A DNA stretch of 52,515 bases from AA29 sp041481445 (GTDB taxonomy: Bacteria > Acidobacteriota > Vicinamibacteria > Fen-336), in NCBI GenBank assembly GCA_041481445.1, contig JBGPBV010000035.1:1-52515 (forward strand), written 5' to 3'. The notes under the pieces were generated by a model. It was not told the origin of the DNA. It made no database searches and saw nothing but the letters and a program-made list of their open reading frames with translations. Below are positions 7,981 to 16,955 of the stretch, piece by piece. The position numbers were made by a program, and so were the translations under genes. The number at the start of each line of letters is the position of its first letter. Position 1 is the stretch's first letter.

Positions 7981-8010
7981 ATAATTTAGATAAAACTAAA
8001 ATATTGTCAA
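7981..8010 (-). promoter_or_regulatory. Promoter and possible ArsR operator, near-leaderless
   Basis: On the minus strand TTGACA (8010-8005) is followed, 16-18 bases on, by a weak -10 (TAAATT or AATTAT, 7988-7981). This ends only five to seven bases before the arsR start codon, so the transcript should be leaderless or nearly so. TTTAG (7985-7989) and CTAAA (7996-8000) form an inverted repeat with a 6-base spacer between the promoter elements. The block is strikingly AT-rich in a GC-rich region. The operator role is inferred. Confidence 0.6.
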
Positions 8011-8061
8011 GGGCCGCCCGCCCGATTTGACGGCGCGGGGGGCGGGCCCTAGTGTTCGCGG

Positions 8062-9954
8062 ATGTCCCCGCCACGGGCCCTGGCCGTCTTCGTGATCGTG
8101 GGGGCGGCCGTCCTGGCCGCGGCCACGGGCTCCGCCCAGGGGCAGGAATGGCACGAGGCCTACCGTGACGGCGTGAAGGCGCTGGCCCAGGGCCAGCCCG
8201 AGCGCGCGGTGAGCCTGCTCGAGTACGCGGTGAGCCTGCGGCCGCAGCCGGGGCGCGACATCGTCACCTACGGGACCAACGTCCAGCACGAGTACTACCC
8301 GTACCTCCGTCTCCTCCAGGCCTACGTCCAGCTGAAGGACCTTCCGGGCGCACGCTCGGCCCTCAAGCGCTCGGAGACGTGGGGCCGCGAGCCGGCGGAG
8401 GAGAGGCGTCGCCTGGCCGGCCTCGTCGACGACCTGGCGGCCCGGCTGGCGCCGCCGCCCCCGGTCGCTCCTCCGACCACGGTCGCCGCCGCGCCCGTCG
8501 CCCTTCCCTCGGCTCCGCCGGTCACGGTGCCGGCGACGCCGCCCGCGGCTCCCGCCCCTTCGCCGTCCGTGGCCGCGACCGCGCCGCGCGCGGCCGCCCC
8601 CGCCGCGACGCCAAACGCCGTCCCCCCGCGCCCGCGCGCCTCCCCCGAGCCGCCCCCCATCTCCACCGGCTCGCTGGAGGTGGTCTCGCAGCCGCCTGGC
8701 GCCGCCGTCTACCTGGACGACGAGCTGATCGGCACCACGGATCCCGAGTGGGGAAGGCTCGTCCGCAGCGCGGTCGCGCCGGGACGGCACCGCATCCGCG
8801 TCCAGCTTCCCGGCCACCAGGACCTGGCCGAGGACGTGGAAGTCCGGGCCGGCGCGCGCACGGAGCTGCGCCGGCGCCTGGTCGCCTCCACGGCCCCGGC
8901 CGCCGAGGCGCGGCCCGCCATCGACACGCGCCTGGTGGCGTATGGCGTCGTCGCCGTCCTGCTGCTCGTCCTGACCGCGTGGGCCCTCCGCCGTTCCCCG
9001 GCGGCCATCCCAAAGGCGGTACCGACCCCGGGCAGGCCGGCCCCGACGCCGCGGTCGGGCGGGTTCGACGCGTCGGCCCCCACGCCGCCGCGAGGGACTC
9101 CGCCGGGCCTGGGCAGCCCCGGAGTCCACCGGGGCCCGGACGGGCTCGAGTACTTCGGCGACTACCGCCTGGTGGCGCCCCTCGGCCGCGGCGGCATGGC
9201 CTCCGTGTACAGGGCCGAACGGGGCACGGAGGTGTGCGCGCTCAAGCGGCCGCTGGCCGCGTTCCTCGAGGAGCCGGAGTTCCTCGAGCGCTTCATGCGC
9301 GAGGCGGAGATCGGACGAACGCTCCACCATCCGAACATCGTGCGCATCCTGGAGCGCGGCGAGGTGGAAGGCGTTCCCTACTTCACGATGGAGCTCGTGC
9401 CCGGGGAGACCCTGCAGGCCGGGCTGCAGCGTACTCGCGGGCTCGAGCCGCGGCCCGCCACCGCCATCGTCGTGCAGATCGCGGAGGCCCTCGACTACGC
9501 GCACCTCAAGGGCGTGGTGCACCGCGACCTCAAGCCCTCCAACGTGATGGTGCTCGCGGACGGCACGGCCAAGGTCATGGACTACGGCATCGCGCGCGCG
9601 CGGCGCTTCGAGGGGCTGACGGTCACCGGGGCCTTCCTGGGCAGCCCCGAGTACGTGGCCCCGGAGACGATCGAGGGCAAGGGCACGGACGGGCGCAGCG
9701 ACCTCTACGCCCTGGGCGTCGTCTTCTACGAGGCGCTCACCGGCGCCCGGCCGTTCGTGGGGGAGACGCCGTTCACGATCCTGCGCAAGCACCTGACCGA
9801 GGTGCCAAAGGCGCCCTCCACCGTGCGGCCGGGCGTCCCCGCGGAGCTGGACCGGATCGTCGGGCGGCTGCTGAGCAAGACGCCCGAGGGGCGCTACGCG
9901 GCGGCGGAGGACCTCGTCCTCGAGCTGCGCCAGTTCCTGCACCACGCCGCCTGA
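8062..9954 (+). CDS. PEGA-domain Ser/Thr protein kinase with TPR-like N-terminus
   Basis: A 630-residue membrane kinase. In order: signal sequence (about 1-30), a TPR-like segment (about 30-120), a Pro/Ala-rich linker, a PEGA domain (about 202-272, GSLEVVSQPPGAAVYLDDELIG), one membrane helix (about 292-312), a second Pro-rich linker, and a Hanks-type kinase domain (about 368-628). The kinase has the glycine loop GRGGMASVY, an ATP-binding Lys near 395, catalytic HRDLKPSN with Asp near 489, and a metal loop reading DYG rather than the usual DFG, followed by APE. The layout is inside-out compared with PknB: the sensor part precedes the helix and lies in the periplasm. PEGA domains probably bind cell-surface material. 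Confidence 0.9.
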   Translation: MSPPRALAVFVIVGAAVLAAATGSAQGQEWHEAYRDGVKALAQGQPERAVSLLEYAVSLRPQPGRDIVTYGTNVQHEYYPYLRLLQAYVQLKDLPGARSALKRSETWGREPAEERRRLAGLVDDLAARLAPPPPVAPPTTVAAAPVALPSAPPVTVPATPPAAPAPSPSVAATAPRAAAPAATPNAVPPRPRASPEPPPISTGSLEVVSQPPGAAVYLDDELIGTTDPEWGRLVRSAVAPGRHRIRVQLPGHQDLAEDVEVRAGARTELRRRLVASTAPAAEARPAIDTRLVAYGVVAVLLLVLTAWALRRSPAAIPKAVPTPGRPAPTPRSGGFDASAPTPPRGTPPGLGSPGVHRGPDGLEYFGDYRLVAPLGRGGMASVYRAERGTEVCALKRPLAAFLEEPEFLERFMREAEIGRTLHHPNIVRILERGEVEGVPYFTMELVPGETLQAGLQRTRGLEPRPATAIVVQIAEALDYAHLKGVVHRDLKPSNVMVLADGTAKVMDYGIARARRFEGLTVTGAFLGSPEYVAPETIEGKGTDGRSDLYALGVVFYEALTGARPFVGETPFTILRKHLTEVPKAPSTVRPGVPAELDRIVGRLLSKTPEGRYAAAEDLVLELRQFLHHAA

Positions 9955-9989
9955 CCCGGGCGCGCGCGGGACCGGCGCTCCGCCCCGCG

Positions 9990-12206
9990 TCAGTCCTGGG
10001 GCGGCGCCCGCTTCAGGGCCGCGCGGCTCATCTCCATCGTCGCGCCCGAGCGGAGCAGGTCCTGCACGAGATGCTGGCGCGGCCGAGGGGCGGTGGTGGC
10101 CCGCGCGCGCGCACCCAGATGCGGCCAGAGGGACCGCCTCACCTCTTCGGGAAGGACGTTCTCGAGGTACTCGAGGGCGGTGCCGCGCAGGCCGGGGTCC
10201 CCGCCCAGGAGGGCCCAGTAGGCGATCTGCAGCGGCTCGCGCTCGACGGCCAGCGACAGCAGGGTGAACACGTGGGAGAGGCCGCGCTCGGCGGGCGTCT
10301 CCGGCTGGCCTTCCGGCGCGGCGTCCTCCGGCGTGATGCGGTCCACCTCCTCCGCCCACCCGTGCGGCGCCCCCTCCAGCTCGCGCACGGTGGCCGCGAA
10401 CACGGCCGCGCGGGGCACGGCGAGCGCGGGCGTCTTCTCGGTCATGCGGGCCAGGGTCAGCGCGCACTGGCGGCGGACGCCGAAGCTCGGGTCGGAGAGG
10501 CCGAGGAGAAGGCCGTCCGCCGCGCGCTGGCTGTCGCTGCGCCGCAGCACGCGCGGGATGCGGCGGCGCACCGTGACGTCCTGGCGGGGGTCGAGGAGGG
10601 CGTCGAGGATCTGGCCGGTGGCGTGGGGCGCCGCGCGCCGCAGCAGGCGCAGCACGTCCAGGAACACGTCGTTGCGGCCGAGCAGGGGGACGAGGTGGCC
10701 GACCAGGGCGGGCTCGTCCGCGTCCGCGCGGCGCAGCCCGCGGCGCACCAGCTCGGCGTCGGTGGAGCGCAGGAGGGCGACGGTCTGGGTCAGGGCGTCG
10801 CCGGGGACGGGGGGGGCCTCCTCCGCCCCCAGCTCGCCGCGCAGGGCCGCCACCTCGCGCAGGAGGGCCTTGCGGTCGTAGGCGAGGCCGGTGCGCGCGA
10901 GCGTCATCGACGTGGTGGCGTCGTAGACCTCGGCCATCTCGAGGCGCACCACCCCCGAGCGGAGGCTGTCCTCGAGGGCGGTGACGTAGCCGCGATGGAG
11001 CCTTCGGCAGACCGCGAGGGCGGCCAGGCTGGCCGCCGCCGCCACCGCGAACAGCACCCGGGTGCCGAGATCACCCAGCCCGGGGGCGATCAGCAGCAGC
11101 AGCGCACCCCCGAGCATGGTCCCCACCTTGTCGAAGCCGACGTCCACGATGGTCTTGGTCGGACGCTTTCGCCGCTCCGCGATCGGCGTGAAGAGCAGCT
11201 CGTAGCCGGACCGGAAGAGCGAGTTGTGGATCACGCCCTGCGTACCGCGGGCGGCCAGGGCCGTCCACAGGCTCGGCTCCAGGAACCCGAGGACGGCCGC
11301 GACCGTCACCGTTGCCGGCCGCAGGGCGACCGTCCCCGCCAGGCCCAGGCGCCGCAGGGAGACTCGGGAGACCGTCATCTGGAGGGCCAGGGCCAGCCAG
11401 CCCATGCCCGCGTGGAAGAGCGCGAAGAACGACATCAGCGCGGGGCCGCGCGTGTAGGCGGCGGCGGCGCGTGCGTTGAGCACGAAGTCGAGCAGGGTCT
11501 CCGTGGCCGCGCCCAGGGCCACGATCAGGGCGAGGTGCTGGAGATAGGGGACCTCCTTGAGGACCTGGAGTCCGGCCAGGGGCCCCGTGTGCTCGAGAGG
11601 AGGGGCGGGGGTGTCCGCGCCGGAGGCGCCGCGCTCGGGCGGGCCCAGGCGGCCGAGCGCGAGCAGGCACATGACGTTGAAGGCCGCCATCACCGCGAGC
11701 ATGGTCGGCACCGGCACCAATCGGGAGGCGGCCCAGGCGAGCACTCCTCCCCCGACGCCGCCGAGCGAGGCCCCGAGGGTGATGTCGCCCATGACGTGTC
11801 GCGCGGTGTGGGGATCGAACCGCTCGTTGACGAGCGAGTAGAAGCCGGAGACGACGGTCGCCCCGAAGACGGCCATGTGCAGGTACACGGCGACGGCGGC
11901 CAGCCGCGGCTGGACCAGGCTCAGGCCCCATTCCGCGAGCAGCAGCACCGTCCCCGTGGCCAGGGCGGCGGGCACCACCCGCGCGGGCGAGCGCCGGGCG
12001 AGGGCGGTCGAGAAGGCGAGCACGGCCAGGCCGGACGCTCCCGCCGCCGCCATCATCACGAGGGGGAGCGACGAGACCGGGAAGGTGGAGAGGAAGAGCG
12101 CGTCACGGGTGGCGCGCCCCGCGACCTGCTGGGCGATGAGCGCGCCCGCGGCGACCATCGCCGCCACCACCGCGCGCCGCTGACCCGGACTTTCGATGGG
12201 ATCCAT
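9990..12206 (-). CDS. NTT/MFS-like membrane transporter with C-terminal HEAT repeats
   Basis: A 738-residue protein. The first about 400 residues form some ten to twelve hydrophobic helices, resembling the ATP:ADP antiporter (NTT) branch of the major facilitator group, for example FGATVVSGFYSLVNERFDPHTARHVMGDI and RGTQGVIHNSLFRSGYELLFTPI. The remaining soluble part (about 430-738) carries HEAT-like repeats (LLGLSDPSFGVRRQCALTLARM). NTT proteins normally move nucleotides. In free-living Acidobacteriota such fusions are frequent but uncharacterised, so the substrate is unknown. The ATG at 12206 avoids overlap with the divergent outer-membrane gene and is preferred over the upstream in-frame start at 12290. 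Confidence 0.78.
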   Translation of the reverse strand: MDPIESPGQRRAVVAAMVAAGALIAQQVAGRATRDALFLSTFPVSSLPLVMMAAAGASGLAVLAFSTALARRSPARVVPAALATGTVLLLAEWGLSLVQPRLAAVAVYLHMAVFGATVVSGFYSLVNERFDPHTARHVMGDITLGASLGGVGGGVLAWAASRLVPVPTMLAVMAAFNVMCLLALGRLGPPERGASGADTPAPPLEHTGPLAGLQVLKEVPYLQHLALIVALGAATETLLDFVLNARAAAAYTRGPALMSFFALFHAGMGWLALALQMTVSRVSLRRLGLAGTVALRPATVTVAAVLGFLEPSLWTALAARGTQGVIHNSLFRSGYELLFTPIAERRKRPTKTIVDVGFDKVGTMLGGALLLLIAPGLGDLGTRVLFAVAAAASLAALAVCRRLHRGYVTALEDSLRSGVVRLEMAEVYDATTSMTLARTGLAYDRKALLREVAALRGELGAEEAPPVPGDALTQTVALLRSTDAELVRRGLRRADADEPALVGHLVPLLGRNDVFLDVLRLLRRAAPHATGQILDALLDPRQDVTVRRRIPRVLRRSDSQRAADGLLLGLSDPSFGVRRQCALTLARMTEKTPALAVPRAAVFAATVRELEGAPHGWAEEVDRITPEDAAPEGQPETPAERGLSHVFTLLSLAVEREPLQIAYWALLGGDPGLRGTALEYLENVLPEEVRRSLWPHLGARARATTAPRPRQHLVQDLLRSGATMEMSRAALKRAPPQD

Positions 12207-12274
12207 GTGTTCCGCGAGATCTCCGGGTCCGGCGAGCGCGCGGGCCGGGCGCGGGGCGCCGTCTATACTACGCC

Positions 12275-13660
12275 ATGCGTCAGGGGCCATCCTTGGCCGC
12301 CGCGGCTGCGCTCGGCCTCCTGCTGGCGGCGGGGCGGCCGGCGGCCGCCCAGATCGGGTTGTCGCTCAACCGCTCCGGCTCCGGCGCGCGCGCGGCGGGG
12401 ATGGGCGACGCCTTCGTGGCCATCTCCGACGACGGCACCGCCGCCACCTGGAACCCCGCCGGCCTGGCCCAGCTCCGCCAGCCCGAGTTCTCGTTCGTCT
12501 ACGTCGCGAACAACCGCGGGCTGCTCTTCGCGGGAATGCGCTCCTTCGACGACCGCGTGGCCTACACGAACCAGACCTACAACTACACGAACTCCTCGCC
12601 CGAGTTCGCCAGCGCGGCCGTGCCCTTCTCGATCGCGCGCCGGCCGGTGACGGTCCAGGCGGGATGGCAACGGCTCTACCAGCTCGGAGCCGACATCACC
12701 GGCAACGTGGACCGGGTGGCGGCGGGGACGGGGGCGGCCGAGCGCTCCACGGTGTCGAGGTCCAACCGCTCCGTCGGCAACATCGACGTCCTCTCCGTAT
12801 CCGGGGCGGTGAAGCTGACGTCGCGGCTCTCCCTGGGCGGGACCGTCAACTGGTGGCGCGGCGATTGGAGCGAGCAGCTGTCGATCGTGGAGCCGGGGGC
12901 GAGCCCCGGCCCGCCCGCGTTCCTCTTCAAGCAGAGCCATCCGCAGATCCGCGGGCACAGCTTCGTGGCCGGCCTGCTCCTGGGCTATCCGGCCTGGACG
13001 ATCGGTCTCGTCTATCACGCCCCCGCCTGGTCCGACCTCCGCCTGGAGGGCGAGGCGTCCGCGACGGGAGCGACCCCCACGAGCGTGGTGGTGGACGGCG
13101 CGCGTTTCCGCTGGCCGCGGTCCATGGCCGCCGGCCTGTCGCGGCGGCTGGGCTCGCGCTGGACGGCGGCGGGGTCGCTGACGAGCGATCAGTGGACGGA
13201 CACGCTCGTCGACGGCGTTCCCGGAACCGCCGGCGTGGTCAACTTCTTCGACGAAGCGCCCACCGACCTGACCACCACTCGCGACACGCTGTCGGTCAAC
13301 TTCGGCGTGGAGCGCCTGTTCGTCCGCGACGGGGCGGTCGTCCCCCTGCGCTTCGGCTTCGGCTGGGAGCCCCAGGGATCGATGGACCCCGTCATGCGGG
13401 ACCCGATCGGCTTCCTCCTCTTCTCCGCCGGCGGCGGCTACAACACGAACCGCTTCAAGCTCGACGCCGCCGTGCAGTACCGGTCGGGCGGCTTCCGCGC
13501 GAGCGACACCCTCTCCGTGGACACCGCCCTCGCCGGCGGCCTGGCGCGGGACGCCGAGGGCCGCGCGGAGACGCACGAGTGGCGGATCAAGGTCTCGGCG
13601 ATCTACCGCATCCAGGACACGGACAAGCTGCGCTCCATACTACGGAAGATCTTCGGCTGA
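12275..13660 (+). CDS. Outer-membrane beta-barrel protein, FadL/PorV-like
   Basis: A 461-residue exported barrel protein. After a signal peptide ending at AAAQ, the mature protein opens with SGSGARAAGMGDAFVAISDDGTAATWNPAGLA, the N-terminal signature shared by FadL/OmpP1 transporters and PorV/PorQ-type proteins. Alternating amphipathic strands follow to the end. Family members pass hydrophobic compounds across the outer membrane or serve as secretion shuttles, and sequence alone does not decide which. The last 21 bases overlap the convergent CBS gene tail to tail. Confidence 0.82.
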   Translation: MRQGPSLAAAAALGLLLAAGRPAAAQIGLSLNRSGSGARAAGMGDAFVAISDDGTAATWNPAGLAQLRQPEFSFVYVANNRGLLFAGMRSFDDRVAYTNQTYNYTNSSPEFASAAVPFSIARRPVTVQAGWQRLYQLGADITGNVDRVAAGTGAAERSTVSRSNRSVGNIDVLSVSGAVKLTSRLSLGGTVNWWRGDWSEQLSIVEPGASPGPPAFLFKQSHPQIRGHSFVAGLLLGYPAWTIGLVYHAPAWSDLRLEGEASATGATPTSVVVDGARFRWPRSMAAGLSRRLGSRWTAAGSLTSDQWTDTLVDGVPGTAGVVNFFDEAPTDLTTTRDTLSVNFGVERLFVRDGAVVPLRFGFGWEPQGSMDPVMRDPIGFLLFSAGGGYNTNRFKLDAAVQYRSGGFRASDTLSVDTALAGGLARDAEGRAETHEWRIKVSAIYRIQDTDKLRSILRKIFG

Positions 13661-14122
13661 GGGAGCGGCGGGGACGGGCCGCGTCATCATGCGGACGATG
13701 TCGGCTCGGCTGACGATCCCGACCAGCCGGCCGTCCTCGATCACCGGCACCGGGTTGACTCCGGGCCTGGCCATCACCGCAGCCAGGTTCTCGACGTCCA
13801 CCTCCGGCGCCGTCGTCTCGAAGTCCTCCGCCATCACGTCCGCCGCCCGCGTGCCCACGATGTGCTGGATCCGCCGCCAGTAGTGGCCGGGCGTCTCCAG
13901 GGGGATGCGCGCGTCCAGCACGGGCAGGAAGGCGGGCCCCTCGATCCGGGTGCTGCGGACGACCAGCTCGCGCTCGGTGATGAGGCCTATCACCACCCCC
14001 TGCGCGTCGAGCACGGGAATGCCGCTGACCGCGCGGTCCACCATCGTGAGCGCCACTTCCGCCACCGGCGTATCCGCGGTCGCGGTGAGGACCTGCGTCG
14101 TCATGATGTCGCGGACCTTCAT
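13640..14122 (-). CDS. Two-CBS-domain protein
   Basis: A 160-residue protein made of a CBS pair (MKVRDIMTTQVLTATADTPV... and RAADVMAEDFETTAPEVDVENLAAVM...LVGIVSRADIV). CBS pairs bind adenine nucleotides and usually regulate a partner. Between the two halves is an insertion (FLPVLDARIPLETPGHYWRRIQHIVG) seen in many stand-alone CBS proteins. The start at 14122 has a strong GGAGGAG site. It begins 11 bases after the IPT/TIG gene on the same strand, so the two are probably co-transcribed. Confidence 0.9.
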   Translation of the reverse strand: MKVRDIMTTQVLTATADTPVAEVALTMVDRAVSGIPVLDAQGVVIGLITERELVVRSTRIEGPAFLPVLDARIPLETPGHYWRRIQHIVGTRAADVMAEDFETTAPEVDVENLAAVMARPGVNPVPVIEDGRLVGIVSRADIVRMMTRPVPAAPSAEDLP

Positions 14123-14133
14123 CGACTCCTCCT

Positions 14134-14805
14134 TCAGCGCGCGGGGCGAGGCGCTGCTCCCGGCAGCGTGACCTCGAACGTCACGCGCGCGGCCGGGATC
14201 CCCGTGTAGTCGTCGAGGGCCCACACGGTATAGGTACCCGGCCGGAACTCGGCGCTGGTGATCGGGTGCTCGAAGCGGCCCTCGGGCGTGGTGGGGAAGC
14301 GCTTCGCCTGCCATTCCAGGCCGTCCGGCCCCTCGAGGTGCGAGGTCACACCGAAGCCGCCCTTGAACCCGCGCCCGGTGTACGTGAACACGGTCCCCGG
14401 CGGACCGGCCGCTGGCGAGACGCCGACCTCGCTCGACAGCCGCAGGACGGCGCCCTCGGAGCGCGCGCCGTCGGGGTTCACGACCTTCACCACGTAGCTC
14501 CCGGGGGGCGCTCCGGCCAGGGGCAGGGAGGCCCGCGCGTGGGTGCGGGAGCGCTCGGTCACGGTGCCGCGGGACAGGAGGCCTCCGTCGGGCCGATAGA
14601 CCTCGACCATGGCCGCCGCCGGGTCGAAGCCCCCGCCCTCGACGGCGAGAACGACGGTGGCTCCGACCGTGGAGGCGGGCGTGATCGAGGCGATGCTCGG
14701 CCCTCGCCCGGCCGGCGATGCGGCCGGGGGCGCGGCGACGAGGACGGCCAGCGCGAAGCCCGAGCACGGCGGGCCAAGCGCGCGCCACGGCAAAGGGACC
14801 CTCAT
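14134..14805 (-). CDS. Exported IPT/TIG-domain protein of unknown function
   Basis: About 223 residues. A signal peptide is followed by a beta-sandwich of the IPT/TIG type (PSIASITPASTVGATVVLAVEGGGFDP...), then a second beta domain opening with a similar GVSPAAGPPGTVFTYTGRGFKGG. So there are probably two tandem immunoglobulin-like units, which usually mediate surface binding. No enzyme motif is seen. The ATG at 14805 is chosen; a TTG at 14841 would lengthen the N-terminus by 12 residues without improving the signal peptide. Confidence 0.65.
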   Translation of the reverse strand: MRVPLPWRALGPPCSGFALAVLVAAPPAASPAGRGPSIASITPASTVGATVVLAVEGGGFDPAAAMVEVYRPDGGLLSRGTVTERSRTHARASLPLAGAPPGSYVVKVVNPDGARSEGAVLRLSSEVGVSPAAGPPGTVFTYTGRGFKGGFGVTSHLEGPDGLEWQAKRFPTTPEGRFEHPITSAEFRPGTYTVWALDDYTGIPAARVTFEVTLPGAAPRPAR

Positions 14806-14862
14806 CCGCCCAACGATCCCCCGGGCGCCTCGAGATTTCAAGGGCTCGTTGCCCCGTGGCCC

Positions 14863-14901
14863 TTGACTGTCTCAAACATCTGTTTTATACGTGTGTTTGA
14901 G
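14863..14901 (+). promoter_or_regulatory. Promoter with overlapping palindromic operator for the efflux operon
   Basis: TTGACT (14863-14868) and TATACG (14886-14891) form a 17-base-spaced promoter. Overlapping it, CTCAAACA (14871-14878) and TGTTTGAG (14894-14901) are perfect 8-base inverted arms, and AAACA-TC-TGTTT (14874-14885) is a tighter nested palindrome. The first gene starts at 14910. The last gene of the operon is a TetR-type repressor, the likely ligand of this site. The assignment is inferred. Confidence 0.72.
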
Positions 14902-14909
14902 GGCACCGC

Positions 14910-15965
14910 ATGAAACGTCTCCGGCCGCTTCTCCTCGTCATCCTGGTCGGCGCCATCGCCGCCGGCGCCTATGCGTTCGTGAACCACCGCCCGCCCACCC
15001 TCACCCTGACCGGCATCGTGACCACCAACGACGTGATCGTCAGCCCCCAGGTCGCGGGGCAGATCTCCAAGCTCCTGGTGCAGGACGGGGAGTCGGTCCG
15101 CCAGGGCCAGGTCCTGGCCACGATCGTGCCCGACGAGCTCAAGGCGGACACCGCCTACTACGCCCAGAACGCGGCCGGCCTCTCGTCGCAGGTGCAGCAG
15201 TCCGAGGCCGGGCTGCGCCTCGAGCAGCGCCAGACCGCCGACCAGATCGTGCAGGCGGAGTCGACGCTGGCCGCCACCCAGGCCCAGGTCGAGGCGGCGG
15301 TGGCGGACCTGGAGGCGGCGCGCTTGACCTTCACCCGCACCCGGGACCTCGGGCAGCAGGGGATCGCCTCCGCGCAGGAGCTGGACCAGGCCCGCACGGC
15401 GGCCAGCGCCGCCCAGGCCAAGGTCGACGCCTTCCAGAAGCAGGTGGAGGCGCAGCGCGCGACGGTGGCCATGGCCCGCGCGAACGCCGAGCAGGTGGCG
15501 GCGCGGCGCAGCGAGCTGCAGGCCACCCAGCACATGGAGGCGGCGGCGGACGCCCAGCGCACGAAGGCGGACGTGCGGCTGGCCTACACCGAGCTGCACG
15601 CGCCTCTCGACGCCCTCGTCGACGTGCGGGCCGCGCGCGCCGGCGAATACGTGGTGGCCGGCCAGCCCGTGGTCACCCTCGTCAACCCGGACGACCTCTG
15701 GGTGCGGGTGGACGTCGAGGAGACCTACGTCGACGCCGTGCGCCTCGGGGACACCCTGACCGTACGCCTGCCCTCCGGCGTGGAGCGGCCGGGGACGGTC
15801 TTCTACCGCGGAGTGGACGCCGGCTACGCGACCCAGCGCGACGTCAGCCGCACCAAGCGTGACATCAAGACCTTCGAGGTGCGGCTCCGGGTCGACAACC
15901 GCGACCGCCGCCTGGCCGTCGGCATGACCGCCTACGTCGCGCTGCCCGTGCCCCGGGGACGGTGA
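14910..15965 (+). CDS. HlyD-family periplasmic adaptor of an ABC exporter (YbhG-like)
   Basis: A 351-residue membrane fusion protein. An N-terminal anchor helix (about 5-25) is followed by a biotinyl/lipoyl-like half-motif (VSPQVAGQISKLLVQDGESVRQGQVLATI), a long coiled-coil hairpin (about 75-210, rich in Ala, Gln and Glu) and a beta-barrel part with the return lipoyl segment ELHAPLDALVDVRAARAGEYVVAGQPVVTLV. It would bridge the inner-membrane ABC permease to an outer-membrane factor, and none of the latter is encoded here. Its stop overlaps the next start as GTGA. Gene order matches E. coli ybhG-ybhF-ybhS/R with cecR. Confidence 0.9.
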   Translation: MKRLRPLLLVILVGAIAAGAYAFVNHRPPTLTLTGIVTTNDVIVSPQVAGQISKLLVQDGESVRQGQVLATIVPDELKADTAYYAQNAAGLSSQVQQSEAGLRLEQRQTADQIVQAESTLAATQAQVEAAVADLEAARLTFTRTRDLGQQGIASAQELDQARTAASAAQAKVDAFQKQVEAQRATVAMARANAEQVAARRSELQATQHMEAAADAQRTKADVRLAYTELHAPLDALVDVRAARAGEYVVAGQPVVTLVNPDDLWVRVDVEETYVDAVRLGDTLTVRLPSGVERPGTVFYRGVDAGYATQRDVSRTKRDIKTFEVRLRVDNRDRRLAVGMTAYVALPVPRGR

Positions 15966-16954
15966 CGACCGCGATCGACGTCCGGCAGATCGTCAAGAAG
16001 TTCGGGGACTTCACCGCCGTCGGCGGCATCAGCTTCGCGGTGGCGGAGGGCGAGATCTTCGGCCTCCTCGGCCCCAACGGGGCCGGGAAGTCGACGCTCA
16101 TCCGCATGCTCACCACGCTGCTCCCGCCCACCGCGGGCACCGCCCTCGTCAACGGCTTCGACGTGGTCGCGCAGGCGGACGAGGTGCGCCGCTCCATCGG
16201 CGTCATCCCCCAGGCCCTGACCAGCGACCTCGAGCTGAGCGTGGAGGAGAACCTGATCATCTTCGCCAAGCTCTACGGGGTGCCGCGGGCCCGCCGCCGG
16301 GAGCTCATCGACGAGCTGTTGGAGGCGGTGGAGCTCACCCAGTGGCGCTCCGCGCAGGTGAAGCACCTCTCGGGCGGCATGCGCCGGCGGGTGGAGATCG
16401 CGCGCGGGCTCGTCCACGAGCCGCGCATCTTCTTCCTCGACGAGCCGACCACCGGCCTCGATCCCGTGTCCCGGGTGGCGGTGTGGGAGATGCTCCGGAA
16501 GATCAAGTCCCATCGCGACCTCACCGTGCTCCTCACCACGCACTACATGGACGAGGCGGACAAGCTGTGCGACCGCATCGCGATCGTGGACCACGGCGAG
16601 CTCAAGGCGCTCGACTCGCCCCTCAAGCTCAAGACCTCCATCCCGGGCAAGAACACCCTGGAGGTGAGCTTCACCGACCAGCCCGCGGGCTGGTCGGAGC
16701 GGCTACAGGCGATGCCGGGCGTGGACGCCGTCGGCGGCCAGGACCACGTCTTCCGCATCACCACCCACGACGGCCCCGCCACCACCCTGGCCCTGATGAA
16801 GGAGGCGGCCCGGTCGCACGTCGGCGTGCAATCCCTCTCCGTCCAGAGCACCACCCTCGACGACGTCTTCGTGCACTACACCGGCCGCGGCCTGCGCGAC
16901 GAGCTGCAGCAGGCCTCGGCCCAGGACAGCCCGTTCATGCTGAGGCGGAGCTGA
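15962..16954 (+). CDS. ABC exporter ATP-binding protein (ABC-2 type, YbhF/DrrA-like)
   Basis: A 330-residue ATPase with Walker A GPNGAGKST, Q-loop IPQAL, signature LSGGMRRRVEIARGL, Walker B FFLDEPTTGLDP and a switch His in TTHYMDEAD. A C-terminal extension of about 90 residues is typical of DrrA-like drug-export ATPases. The GTG start overlaps the stop of the adaptor gene. With the next gene it forms the pump core; substrate not predictable beyond small hydrophobic or cationic compounds. Confidence 0.92.
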   Translation: MTTAIDVRQIVKKFGDFTAVGGISFAVAEGEIFGLLGPNGAGKSTLIRMLTTLLPPTAGTALVNGFDVVAQADEVRRSIGVIPQALTSDLELSVEENLIIFAKLYGVPRARRRELIDELLEAVELTQWRSAQVKHLSGGMRRRVEIARGLVHEPRIFFLDEPTTGLDPVSRVAVWEMLRKIKSHRDLTVLLTTHYMDEADKLCDRIAIVDHGELKALDSPLKLKTSIPGKNTLEVSFTDQPAGWSERLQAMPGVDAVGGQDHVFRITTHDGPATTLALMKEAARSHVGVQSLSVQSTTLDDVFVHYTGRGLRDELQQASAQDSPFMLRRS

Positions 16955-16955
16955 G

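Noticed and set aside
8379..12650. 1423-codon plus-strand frame spanning three real genes
   Set aside because: It is an alternate-frame shadow: the product is Arg/Pro/Gly repeats with no domain, while the kinase, transporter and outer-membrane genes in the other frames are clearly coding.
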